DNA of 64,000 bases from Arsenophonus sp046530765 (lineage in GTDB: Bacteria > Pseudomonadota > Gammaproteobacteria > Enterobacterales > Enterobacteriaceae), in the NCBI GenBank assembly GCA_046530765.1, contig JBHEQS010000003.1, positions 105,528-169,527 of the forward strand, read 5' to 3'. Every line of letters starts with the position of its first letter. Position 1 is the stretch's first letter. Below, piece after piece: positions 23,497 to 34,400 of the stretch. The position numbers and the translations under genes are program-made. The notes beneath the pieces are model-generated. The model saw nothing but the letters and a program-made list of their open reading frames with translations, was not told where the DNA came from and made no database searches.

Positions 23497-25261
23497 TGCA
23501 ATTTATTCCATATAATAAAACAACTTAAGTTTAATTATAGAATTAAAACGAAAAAATAATATATAATCTACAAAACATTATAATTATCTTTTATTTTGTT
23601 TGTATTCATTAAAATTCTATCAGAATAAAAACAAGAAAATAAATAAACAAAGTTTATTTTGATGAATTGTGTCAAACAACGCATAAAACATATAAATGTT
23701 TTATGAAAACTAACGTAATCTATAAATAATTATAATTTTATAATAATAAAATTATAATTATTTTGGTAAAAAAGAATAAAAGATATTATTATTAATATCT
23801 AAATAAAATAATTACTTATGTATGTAAACTATGCTGCTTCTAGTAAAATAAACATTAATAACTTTATTTTTTCTTTATTTCATTTTTTTATAAAATTTAT
23901 ATAATATAATAAAATTATTTATATAACTAAGTACTGAATAATGTTAGCATTTATTTATTGTGGTAATTTTACTTATGTGTCGCATTAATTACTTGATCTA
24001 TTATCGCATTATATCCTAATTTTTTAATTATTATCTAATTTATGTATTTCGAGAGGTATAAAGTTAGATTTTATTAAAAATTACAATAAAATTTAAAAAA
24101 AATGCATTCAATATTTAAATATAGTAAAAAATTATATTTTCTTTACATTTAATCATAAAAAATTTTTTCATTATAAATTTATCTCATAATAAGTCATATA
24201 ATTGGCCATATTAAATTTAATTTGAGATAAATTATACCTGTAATTTATATATAGCTTACATATATCTATTAAAAATAGATATAATATTAAAATAACGTTT
24301 TGAATTATTTTTGTGTAAACTAGTCTTATTTAATGTGATTTTCTGTAGTTATTTTGGTTAATAATTATTGTTGTACTTTTATAATTTACGTTTATAAATT
24401 ATCTAACTATTTACTTTAATAATTTATTTTAACGATTAATTTAAATAACTTATGATAACTAAAAAATTGCTATTTATTGATTTTATAATATTTTTTTAAA
24501 ATTATTATCTTTTTTAAAGTAATTTATTTCTAAATCTACATCTATTCTTTAGTTTTTTACTATTAATTATGCTTATTATTATAAGTTATGATTAATTAAG
24601 TTTCATATTAGTTGTTTATAATTTTAATGTATTATATACACAACTTTTATTAATTAATTAATTATTAAGATAATAATTAATTAATCGAGTGTGGCACTTA
24701 TTTTATAACACTGTCAGAGTAGAGTAGAACGCTTTATTTTTTTTCTTTTTAAAATATAAAATTCCAGTTTATTTTATATTTATATAAAGACTATCAAAGA
24801 TTAATTAAGTTGCATTATTCATAAAACAAAGATAAATTGGAAAAATTATTAGATGCATTTATTCAGAAATCTTGATCTTTTATAAAAATAAATAGTTTTC
24901 TTTACTCAATTTTTTATCTTTAATTAAAATTTTAATAACGAAATTTACTTAATCCAGTATATTTTAATTTTTAATGTTTCTTGAATATTTTTTAGATCAA
25001 TATATTAATTAAGGTTTTGATTTATCTTATGATAGACATCATTTCTGTTGTATTAAAAAGCATAAATAAGATTTCAAATTAAATTTTACTTTTTTTCAAA
25101 TAGAATTATATAATATTTATTTTAAATACTTGTTTAAATACGATTAAAATAATATTGAATTAATAATTTATAATTCTATAATACGTCCTTTATTTATATA
25201 AATTTAGTTATTTATTTTTAGTAGTTTTATTATTATCAATAATTTTATAATATATTTTAGT
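23497..25261. other. 1.8-kb AT-rich spacer between gpmA and tsaC
   Basis: No recognisable gene. A short island of mixed composition around 24683-24735 (beginning CGAGTGTGGCAC and followed by a T-rich run) stands out and may be a relic. An AT-only inverted repeat lies at about 24650-24685. Confidence 0.65.
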
Positions 25262-25960
25262 TTAACTATCAAGATAATACTTTTTGATAGGTTTCATATT
25301 TGAATCAAATTCATAAATAAGCGGAGAAGCAGTTGGAATATTAAGTTTAAAGATCTCATCTTCACTCATTTTATCTAAATGTTTAATTAATGCTCTCAAT
25401 GAATTTCCGTGAGCGACAATAATTACTTTTTCACCTTTAGCAATTCTAGATTTAATAACTTTGTTCCAGTATGGAACAACACGTTTAATTGTAGTAAATA
25501 AACTTTCAGTTACAGGTATGTCTGATGGATTCAAATTTATGTAACGAGGATCATTACCTGGGTAGCGATTGTCATCTTTAGTTAATTCTGGTGGTGAAAT
25601 TTTAAAACTACGACGCCATAGTTTAACTTGTTCGTCACCATATTTTTTTGCTGTTTTTGCTTTATCTAAACCCTGTAGTGCACCATAATGACGTTCATTA
25701 AGGCGCCAATTTTTTTCAATGATTATCCACTGTTGATCTATTTGATCTAAAATATTCCACAATGTGTGAATAGCTCGTTTTAAAACTGATGTATAAGCAT
25801 AGTCAAAAATAAAACTATTTTTTTTTAATAATTTACCAGCTGCTACTGATTCTTTGCGTCCATTATATGAAAGATCAACATCAGCCCAACCAGTGAATCT
25901 ATTTTCTTTATTCCATTCACTCTCACCATGCCTTACTAAAACTAACTTAGTCACTGCCAT
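25262..25960 (-). CDS. gpmA: 2,3-bisphosphoglycerate-dependent phosphoglycerate mutase
   Basis: GpmA interconverts 3- and 2-phosphoglycerate in lower glycolysis. The catalytic residues are at their E. coli positions: the phosphorylated His11 in LVRHGE, Glu89 in RLNERHYG and His184 in VAHGNS. The 232-residue product lacks about 18 residues from the C-terminus of the 250-residue E. coli enzyme, ending at KKYYLDS. The missing part is a flexible tail near the active site, so the core enzyme should be complete. The ATG is preceded by GAGGG at suitable spacing. The gene stands alone, with 1.8 kb and 2.6 kb gaps on either side. Confidence 0.98.
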   Translation of the reverse strand: MAVTKLVLVRHGESEWNKENRFTGWADVDLSYNGRKESVAAGKLLKKNSFIFDYAYTSVLKRAIHTLWNILDQIDQQWIIIEKNWRLNERHYGALQGLDKAKTAKKYGDEQVKLWRRSFKISPPELTKDDNRYPGNDPRYINLNPSDIPVTESLFTTIKRVVPYWNKVIKSRIAKGEKVIIVAHGNSLRALIKHLDKMSEDEIFKLNIPTASPLIYEFDSNMKPIKKYYLDS

Positions 25961-28516
25961 ATCTTAAGCCCTCACACTTTGTAACCAAAATATAAATAAT
26001 ATAAATTATTATAATATCTATAAAATTAAATATAAAACATAACTTGAGGTAGTTTTTTTAGATTTTAAAAAAATATATAAATTTAATTTAATGTATGATA
26101 ACTTAAATTGATCGCTTATCGCATTAAATAAATTATTTTAATATTTATTATTATTTTAAGTTTATCACTACTTGAATAATATTAGATAAATAAATTTTAT
26201 ACTAAAGAATTAAATATAATCAATAAATATTATATTATATCTATATTGAGTTTGCTTTTTGAAGAAAAAAATATTTTTTGTTTATGATAAAGATAGATGA
26301 ACTTTTTTCTAAAAGATGATTTTTTTTTTGCTAAAGCTTTATATAATAAAAGAAGTAGAGTTTAAAATTTAAATATTAAAAATATTAAAAAATAAATTAA
26401 AATTATCTTATTTAATTGATGTGGATGACCCCAAACTCTTAAATAGTAATTTCTATTTTTATGTAATACTAATGTTTGTAAAAATACTATCATTATTTTA
26501 TATATAAAAATGAATAAAATTTTATAGTTTAGTATTTTAAATAAATAAACATATAACATTACAGAATTTTTTAATATAATAGATTAATTAAGTTTTATTA
26601 TAGTTTTTTAATATAATTATAAATAAGATTTTTTTGCATAAAATATAGATAAGTAAATTAACATATAAAACTTTGATAATAATAGTGTAAATATAATAGA
26701 GTAGTTTTATTTTTAATTCTTACTATAAAACTATTTTATACAATGAAGCTAAGTGGTTTTAATAATATTAAATCTTATAAAAATAAAAATAAAAATAAAA
26801 AATAATTTACAACATCTAAATACTTATTATAGAGATTTTTTATAAAAAAAAAGACTTAATTTTAATATAAATTAAATTTTTTAAATTATTTATATTGCAA
26901 TTAAAAACATAACGTAATTCAATTGTATACAACTATAACATAATTTAAAATATTCAAAGTAAATTAAAATAATTTATTAATAAACAATAATTATAAATTA
27001 TTATCTTTTTTTATTTTGTGGTTAGATATGCAAAATAAAAACACATACAATCTTACTATTTTTTTATTTTTTAGTGAAGTAATATTGAACCTGTTTCAAC
27101 TAACAATTTTAATAATTTATTATAGATTTTTAATAAGTTCAGTTCTCGCTAGGCAAATATAAATACTTCAAATTTTTTTACATGAAATATGAATATATAT
27201 AATAAGAATTAAGTTATTAGTATAAGATTTTTAGACAACAAAATATTTATGATTATTATATGGTTTTCTGGTATAAACTTAAAAGTTTTCTTATATGATT
27301 AAAATATCAACCTTAAAGCTACTATACAAATAATATAGTATGATAAATAGTATATCTTGACGTGCAATGTCAAATAATTGATTAAGATCTACATCTATTA
27401 AAACACTAAAAATTTTTATATAAAAATTTTTAGTGTTAATTTACTAGAAAATTATCATATTAATCACAATAATTTTAATTTTAAGAAAAATACCAATATA
27501 AATTCATAATGATATAGATATAAATAAGTTAATATTTTATTAATATTTCTGTTTTAACTTTTATTATAAATATCGCAAAATAATCTATATATTTTTATTT
27601 TAACTAAAATTAATAAAAACTAAGATTACAAATCTCTGCAGATTACATATAAATTATAACAAAATTAATAATTAAATTTTAATTTGGCGTTCTGATTTTA
27701 ATATATAAAAAAGACACCAACTATTTTTTAATATAAAAAATTACATGTTTTTTAAAAATAAAAGCATCAAAATATAACTATTAAGCAATCTATTGATATA
27801 ATGTACTACTGTTAATAATTTCCATAAACAATTCTATAATCGGAAATTTTATTAATATTAGAACAGAAATAAAATAGATTATTTTTTAACATTAGTTTAA
27901 ATAATTATAGTCGTATTATTTTTTTTCTAGAATAATTATAACTAAAAAATAGATCATTGTAAAATTAACTTTTATTATTACTATCAGCTAAATTTTATTA
28001 ATATTCTTAATTAGTTTTTATTTTATAGTTATATTTTTACTAATAGTAACATTACGTGAATATAATTTAAAATTTTTATAAATAATCATCATTTTTAGTG
28101 ATGATTAAATGATTTTTAACAAATACAAAAGTAAATTAATTTGTCTATTTTACGATAATATAGATATTTTCATAATTATCTATGATAATGATTTATCAAT
28201 TTTTGCATACTTGTGTTATTACTGCGATTACACTTTATATAAGAGATGAATATGCTGGCAGAAACAGCTTTGCATAAAATATTAGTTCTGTTTTTTAATA
28301 TTTAAAATTTCTTTCTTATTGATGGACAAGAAATAGATAATTAAAACATAGTAACTAATTCAGAATTTTTAAAGCAATAAAAATTAATTATTCTACTGCA
28401 TATTAGAATAATTAACTATTTTATTACATCAAATTACTTATACAATAATTAAAATATGTATAAAATACATATTAAATAGTAAAACAAAACAATGAACTAT
28501 ATAAATTAATAAAAAT
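25961..28516. other. 2.6-kb AT-rich region without a convincing gene
   Basis: A 65-codon minus-strand frame at 26362-26559 is mostly Ile, Leu, Phe and Tyr and looks like chance. A mixed-composition island at about 28205-28300 contains a 19-codon plus-strand frame (28246-28305) with a purine-rich sequence before its ATG; I do not recognise it. A 36-bp perfect palindrome lies at 27402-27437. In E. coli, wecA follows rho; no trace was recognised. Confidence 0.6.
27402..27437. repeat. 36-bp perfect palindrome
   Basis: Bases 27402-27418 and 27421-27437 are exact reverse complements around the central TA. The outer arm has the sequence AACACTAAAAA. It lies in gene-free DNA, with no gene end within 1 kb. 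Confidence 0.85.
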
Positions 28517-29776
28517 CTAAGAGCGCTTCATGAAATCAAAAAATTCATCATTCGTCTTAGTCATTGCTAATTTATTAATCAAAAATTCCATTGCATCAAT
28601 CTCACCCATAGGATGAATTATTTTACGTAATATCCACATTTTCTGTAACTCATCTGGTAATGTTAATAATTCTTCTTTTCTGGTGCCAGAGCGATTATAA
28701 TCAATAGCAGGAAAAACGCGTTTTTCTGCTATTTTGCGCGACAAATGTAACTCCATATTTCCAGTGCCTTTAAACTCTTCGTAAATTACTTCATCCATTT
28801 TAGAGCCTGTATCAACTAATGCTGTAGCAATTATTGTCAGGCTTCCACCCTCCTCTACATTACGAGCGGCACCAAAAAAACGTTTTGGTCTATGCAAAGC
28901 ATTTGAGTCTATCCCACCAGTTAATACTTTTCCAGAAGAAGGAACAACTGTGTTATAAGCGCGAGCGAGTCGCGTTATCGAATCTAAGAGAATAATCACA
29001 TCTTTTTTATGTTCAACTAATCTCTTAGCTTTTTCTATTACCATTTCAGCAACTTGAACATGACGAGATGCTGGTTCATCAAATGTTGATGCAATTACCT
29101 CGCCTTTGACTAAGCGTTGCATTTCAGTGACTTCTTCTGGTCTCTCGTCAATTAACAATACTATTAAAACACAGTCTGGATAGTTCTTTGCAATATTAGC
29201 TGCATTATTTTGCAATAACATTGTTTTTCCTGCTTTTGGTGGTGCAACAATTAAACCACGCTGCCCTCTACCAATCGGTGCTACTAAATCTAGAACTCTA
29301 GCTGTTAAATCTTCTGTTGAACCATTACCACGCTCCATACGTAAACGATTATTGGCATGTAGTGGTGTCAAGTTCTCAAAAAGAATTTTACTACGAGAGT
29401 TTTCAGGTTTATCAGAATTCACTTCATTAATTTTTAGTAAGGCAAAATACCGTTCTCCTTCTTTAGGTGGACGAATTTTTCCTGATATAGTGTCTCCAGT
29501 TCGAAGATTAAATCGACGAATTTGACTAGGAGAAACATAAATATCGTCAGGGCCTGCTAGATATGAGCTATCAGAAGATCTAAGAAATCCAAATCCATCC
29601 TGCAAAATTTCTAGTACACCATCACCAAAAATATCTTCTCCACTTTTTGCATGCTGCTTCAAGATAGAAAAAATAATGTCCTGTTTTCTTATGCGAGCTA
29701 AGTTTTCTAACCCCATACTTTCGCCAAGAGTAATCAATTCAGATACCAGCGTATTTTTTAATTCAGTAAGATTCAT
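28517..29776 (-). CDS. rho: Transcription termination factor Rho
   Basis: Rho is the hexameric RNA-DNA helicase that terminates transcription of untranslated RNA. The 419-residue product has exactly the E. coli length and is the most conserved protein here. It has the N-terminal helix bundle and OSD RNA-binding fold (1-130), Walker A APPKAGKT at 178-185, Walker B with Asp265 (LLDSITR), the Q-loop at about 278-290 and the C-terminal R-loop region. The start is fixed by the invariant N-terminus MNLTELKN. The ATG has no AGGA-type ribosome-binding site; the bases before it read AACCCACCATT. It lies downstream of trxA in the same direction, as in E. coli, separated by 547 bp that contain a probable terminator. 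Confidence 0.99.
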   Translation of the reverse strand: MNLTELKNTLVSELITLGESMGLENLARIRKQDIIFSILKQHAKSGEDIFGDGVLEILQDGFGFLRSSDSSYLAGPDDIYVSPSQIRRFNLRTGDTISGKIRPPKEGERYFALLKINEVNSDKPENSRSKILFENLTPLHANNRLRMERGNGSTEDLTARVLDLVAPIGRGQRGLIVAPPKAGKTMLLQNNAANIAKNYPDCVLIVLLIDERPEEVTEMQRLVKGEVIASTFDEPASRHVQVAEMVIEKAKRLVEHKKDVIILLDSITRLARAYNTVVPSSGKVLTGGIDSNALHRPKRFFGAARNVEEGGSLTIIATALVDTGSKMDEVIYEEFKGTGNMELHLSRKIAEKRVFPAIDYNRSGTRKEELLTLPDELQKMWILRKIIHPMGEIDAMEFLINKLAMTKTNDEFFDFMKRS

Positions 29777-30323
29777 AATGGTGGGTTCTTATTACTAGGA
29801 GTATATTTTTAAACTGTAAATAATAAAATAAATAGTATAGTAATCTCTAAATATCTATTTAAATAAAAATACAAAAACATTAAAGATTCTTGATGAACAT
29901 ATCAATTTTATTATTATATAAATTCAGTATGACATTATTAATTTATTAATTTACTACATTAAATGCTATTCGTTAGATAACAAATAACAGTTCTATAAAT
30001 GCATCCAAAAGCTGATTATAAAATCTTACTTTATACTTCTTATTTCACTACATAAGATGACGAAGCAAATAATAAAAAGAACTGGTCTTCCATAAAAGAA
30101 TTATATTATGGGAGTTAATAGTATTAAAACCATTGTAGGATATAGGTTATCCAATATATAACAAATATATTATATATAAAAACACATACTACTTAAGTAT
30201 GTGTCGTAAATTATCATGCTTAAAGTTGCACGTCCAGGCATGAATTACATAAAAGTAAATATTTAATATAAAATTATAAAATATCATCTCTCTAAACATT
30301 TATTATTAATCTTTTATAAAGAA
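29777..30323. other. trxA-rho intergenic region, probable rho leader
   Basis: This 547-bp gap lies where E. coli has the rho leader and attenuator. It holds a probable trxA terminator (30176-30204). On the minus strand the rest would be the untranslated leader or promoter region of rho. I cannot find a convincing counterpart of the leader peptide rhoL or a strong sigma-70 promoter. Confidence 0.6.
30176..30204 (-). terminator. Probable intrinsic terminator of trxA
   Basis: Read on the minus strand, a 9-bp perfect stem (ACACATACT with AGTATGTGT, loop TAAGT, at 30182-30204) is followed directly by TTTTTATATA. It lies about 120 bp beyond the trxA stop codon and before rho, the position expected for a trxA terminator. 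Confidence 0.7.
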
Positions 30324-30650
30324 TTATATGTTTTTTTCTAAAAATTCTTTTAATTTAGTTTTAGAAAAAAAACCAACTTGCTTATTAATTGGTTCGCCAT
30401 CTTTAAAAAACACCAAAGTAGGAATGCTGCGAATACCATATTTATTTGTTGTTTTAGGATTATCATCAATATTTAGTTTTCCAATAACTAATTTATTTGA
30501 ATATTCATCAGCAATTTCATCTAAAATATTAGCAATCATTTTACAAGGCCCACACCATTCTGCCCAAAAATCAACTAATATTGATTTTGTTTCTATTAGG
30601 ACATTTTTATTAAAATCTTCATCGGATAGATGAATAACCTTGCTGCTCAT
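30324..30650 (-). CDS. trxA: Thioredoxin 1
   Basis: TrxA is the small cytoplasmic dithiol reductant that serves ribonucleotide reductase, PAPS reductase and methionine sulfoxide reductases. The 108-residue product matches the family length. It has the active site WCGPCK, with Cys33 and Cys36, and the conserved cis-proline segment SIPT. It is the upstream neighbour of rho, as in E. coli, but a hairpin with a T-run between them suggests that most transcripts end before rho. Confidence 0.99.
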   Translation of the reverse strand: MSSKVIHLSDEDFNKNVLIETKSILVDFWAEWCGPCKMIANILDEIADEYSNKLVIGKLNIDDNPKTTNKYGIRSIPTLVFFKDGEPINKQVGFFSKTKLKEFLEKNI

Positions 30651-31721
30651 TATTGTTCTCCAAGTATAAGAATTTTATTCTTATTCATTCTAACATTAAT
30701 TTAAGAATGTTTCCTTTATTTAAATAATCTTATTTTATAAACTAATTATTAATCTATATTCTAATACATCATAAACAATGCACATTTGACATAAAATAAA
30801 TTTATAGACTTCTTACAATACACTATAAAATTATTTGAGCCATTAATAAAAGTAGCTTTTCATAATTGAATTTCAATCAATAGTCAACATTATATTTATT
30901 GTTTATTTCTTATGTGTACTTTGCAAGTGTAAATAGAAATTAATAAACTTAGAGTATTTATTGTGCCTCACGAACCTAAATTAACGATTTATATTTATTA
31001 ATACTATAAAAATACCACTAGTACTTCTTTAAAATAATCTTAAACTATTACATGTGATTGTATTGAAAGAATTAATTAGATGAACTAAATTATGATTTAG
31101 ATATTTTTATATAGTACAACTTATTCTTTAATTAGCATACTAAATAATATTATATTTATTTGGTCTTTATTCATACAATTTTAGTCAACAAAAATAATCT
31201 AATGTGTTATAAATTTTATTAAATACATCAGTTGATTATTTTATCGAACTACTACAGATCATATACCGATTAAATTTATTCTTAATATTTAACAAAATAT
31301 TATTGTGATAAAGATTTAAAATTTGAATATATCAATTAGAAAAAGAGGTATTAGAATTAAAGAAAAAATTTTCTTTCATTCCAACGAGTGAAAATATATC
31401 TCTTATAAACATAAATCTAGAAAATTAACTACAAATATAAATAATTTTTTTTAACACAAAAAATAAATATGAATATATTTTCCATTACTTTCTGTTTGTT
31501 TATAGTATTGTCTTTCTTGATGTATTTAAATTTTTTAATAAAAAAATCGACTACTTACTCTATTTAGAAATTAACTTAATATTATTTAAATATCTTTGTT
31601 TTAATAGATATTAATTCAAGGAAAAAATTTTAAATATATTACCAATGTATTTAATTACGATACACAACCTGATGTTTTTCAAAAATATTCTAATTATATA
31701 TTCTAAACATATAATAATTTT

Positions 31722-31819
31722 AAAATGTTTGTTAAATAATATTCTTGTTGTGAAGAATATTATTTAACAAACATTTTCTAACAAATATGATTTTTATTAG
31801 AAAATAAATGTTAGAAAAT
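31722..31819. repeat. Perfect 25-bp hairpin overlapping a second, competing hairpin
   Basis: Bases 31722-31746 pair perfectly with 31753-31777 around the loop GTTGTG. The 3' arm overlaps a second inverted repeat, in which 31773-31783 pairs perfectly with 31809-31819, so the outer ends cannot both form. A further 14-bp perfect hairpin follows at 31957-31991. No gene is within 1 kb on either side. Confidence 0.8.
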
Positions 31820-33610
31820 GCAACAATTATACATTGTTATAAGACTATAAGAACTAATGTATACAATAAGATACAGACAAACGAAAATCGTAGTATAATA
31901 ATATAAAGCAAAAAATAAAAAAAATAATTGTAGTAACTATAATAAATATCAAATCTAATAAATATGTTGATAAAAAATCAACATATTTATTGTAATAAAA
32001 CCATATCATTAACCACATAAAAACTACTAACTATAAATATTGTAGTAGTTGTACTAATTTTTGTAAAAATTAATAATTTAAATACAATCAAATCATTATC
32101 TTTAATATATATTGCATTTCCATATTTAATAGTTATTTTAAAATGATGATTTTATTAAAAATTATTTCATATTGAATTTTATAGTTAATAAGGATATTAA
32201 ATCTATAAAGCTAAATTTTTAATAAAGGTTTAAACTTTATGTTATCAATTTAATGAATGTAGATTAATTAAAAAATATAGTAAAAGTATACATAAATTTG
32301 TATATTATATTATATAAATTAAAATTATTAAAAATTATAATTACATTATAAAAGACATAAAAATTTAAAATAAAATACTAACATAAAAGTAAAGTCCATT
32401 AATAGAGTTTTTTTAAAAAATTATATATTTTAATCTAAATAATATTTTATGCATTATTTATTTACAAGATTATTAATGTAAATAAACTAAAATACTTAAG
32501 TGCATTATATTCAATAATACTCAGAATTATCTTTTAAATTAATAATGAAAAATAAAATTATATAACTAATATTGAGATGATATTTCATTTACAATTAAAG
32601 AATTTTATCGTGATAACTGACTATTTTAAGTATTATGAAAGTTTAAATCAGTTTATATGAATTAATTTAATTACTGCTGTACTGCACGCTAATGTTATTA
32701 ATTTTTAAAAATTTCTATTTAATAATATCAAGATACTTATATTTATTTATCAAAATTAAATTATTTTTTTTTTACGAAAAAAAAACAAAGTATACCATTT
32801 TATATAAAATATAAAATATAAAATATAAAATAAAATTAAATATAAATGACCACAAAACATATTTTCTTTAACTTAATTTCAATAATTTCATATAATTTCT
32901 ATATTCAATTTATTGCTATAAATATTTTATTTTATTTATTTATAATTAGACAGATTTTTTTTAATCTAATCATATAAAACTAATGATTTTTAATCAAATA
33001 AATTTATTATATCATTGATATTCATAGAAATAAATAAAATAATGATTTTAGTTATGTATTGTACAAAATAATCATGTTTTTACCTTTTATCTCTATATTA
33101 AAAGATTTAATTTTATTTTCTTTCATAGCGGATATATATTCAAAATATTTTTTTGTATAGTGTACATATAAGTACTTAAAAAAATATTAACGTTTAAGAA
33201 ATAAATGAGAAATAAATATAATAAGACGATAAATAATTTTATATAAATTATGTAAATTAAACTTGAATTAACAACTTATAGCAAATAAAAAATTAATAAA
33301 TTATTATATAGATAATATAGAGTAAACAATATAGAGATAAATATAAAATAGTACAAGTAGAGAACTCGTTTTATGCTTATCCTAAAATTTATTTTAAGTA
33401 TTGTAAAATTATACACTTATCTATAAAAATATTTTGTTATATAAAATTTAAAAATTTATAAATTTTTTTTAAAAAAAATAGGAAATCTAATTATTTTATT
33501 AAAAAACATATTTTATAATCTTTTTCTAATTAAATAATTTTATTACTATTTAAATTGTTAATACAGTTATTAATATAGAAACTTATTAACCGAATTAAAA
33601 ATCTATATTA

Positions 33611-33640
33611 TTTATTATTTTTTTTAAAAAAAATAATAAA
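33611..33640. repeat. 30-bp perfect palindrome with a T8A8 core
   Basis: Bases 33611-33625 are the exact reverse complement of 33626-33640, centred on eight T followed by eight A. The same T8A8 core occurs at 33463-33478, 40840-40855 and 57858-57873. Confidence 0.85.
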
Positions 33641-34040
33641 TAAAAAATATTACTATTAATGTTTTTCATTTGTATTTTTTAAATGTATGTTGTTGTATCC
33701 TTATTTATATAAACAATGTTAATTTTTATAAATAAAACTAGTTTTATAAACGTTATATTAATTTAATAAGCTATAAAGAAGTATATAAAGTCGAATTTTG
33801 TATTCTTATTCGCTTGTGCTGCTATCAACTTAATCGGATATTAGTTAATATAGGCGAAATAAAATAATAAAAATTAATTATTGTGTTTATATCTTATTTC
33901 TGCCTATAATCTTTAATCATAATAAATTCTTTTTTTATACAAAATATTTTATATTACTAATTAATATATTGTTTTAAATACCATTATTTTCACAGGTTGA
34001 ACTCAGTCATAGTTTAAAAAAACAAAATTTTAATAAAAAT

Positions 34041-34080
34041 AGAAATAGAAATAGAAATAGAAATAGAAATAGAAATAGAA
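34041..34080. repeat. Hexanucleotide tandem array of AGAAAT, about 6.7 copies
   Basis: The copies are identical and uninterrupted, as in the other short arrays in this window, and lie in gene-free DNA downstream of uvrA. Confidence 0.9.
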
Positions 34081-34254
34081 AAAATAAAGTTTGTATATAG
34101 AAATACAAGATAAAATTATTTATAGTTATTAAAATCTAATTAATCTTTTGTAACTATAAATTCTAAACTATTTAAATTAATTAATTTAATAAATATTTAT
34201 TAAATTAATTATAATATATTGATATGTTTTTTTAAAAAAAATAAATTTAATTTT

Positions 34255-34283
34255 AAAATAACAAAATACTACTATTAGTAGTA
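34255..34283 (-). terminator. Possible terminator downstream of uvrA
   Basis: On the minus strand a short stem (TACTAC with GTAGTA, five-base loop, 34267-34283) is followed by TTTTGTTATTTT. It lies about 120 bp beyond the uvrA stop codon. The stem is short and AT-rich, so this is tentative. Confidence 0.35.
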
Positions 34284-34400
34284 GATAAACTTTTTACTAT
34301 CTTAATTTATAAATGAATTTCTGAATTAATCTCGATAAAATTACCAAAGTCAATATTTATTAAAATATAATATTTCATGTATTACTTAGTAAGCATTTTG

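Larger units (their letters stand above)
30651..34400. other. 3.8-kb AT-rich region without a recognisable gene
   Basis: No protein-like frame is visible. The stretch is rich in structure: a 25-bp perfect hairpin with a competing second hairpin (31722-31819), a 14-bp hairpin at 31957-31991, two T8A8 blocks (33463-33478 and 33618-33633), a heptanucleotide repeat at about 32803-32831, an AGAAAT array (34041-34080) and a possible uvrA terminator. A mixed-composition patch at about 33790-33866 may be a gene relic. Confidence 0.65.

Noticed and set aside
26362..26559. 65-codon minus-strand frame with hydrophobic composition
   Set aside because: It is composed almost wholly of AT-rich codons, has no ribosome-binding site and resembles no family I know. 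Such frames are expected by chance here.
30950..30990. tRNA-like fragment upstream of trxA (minus strand AGGTTCGTGAGG)
   Set aside because: No acceptor stem, anticodon arm or CCA end can be drawn around it.
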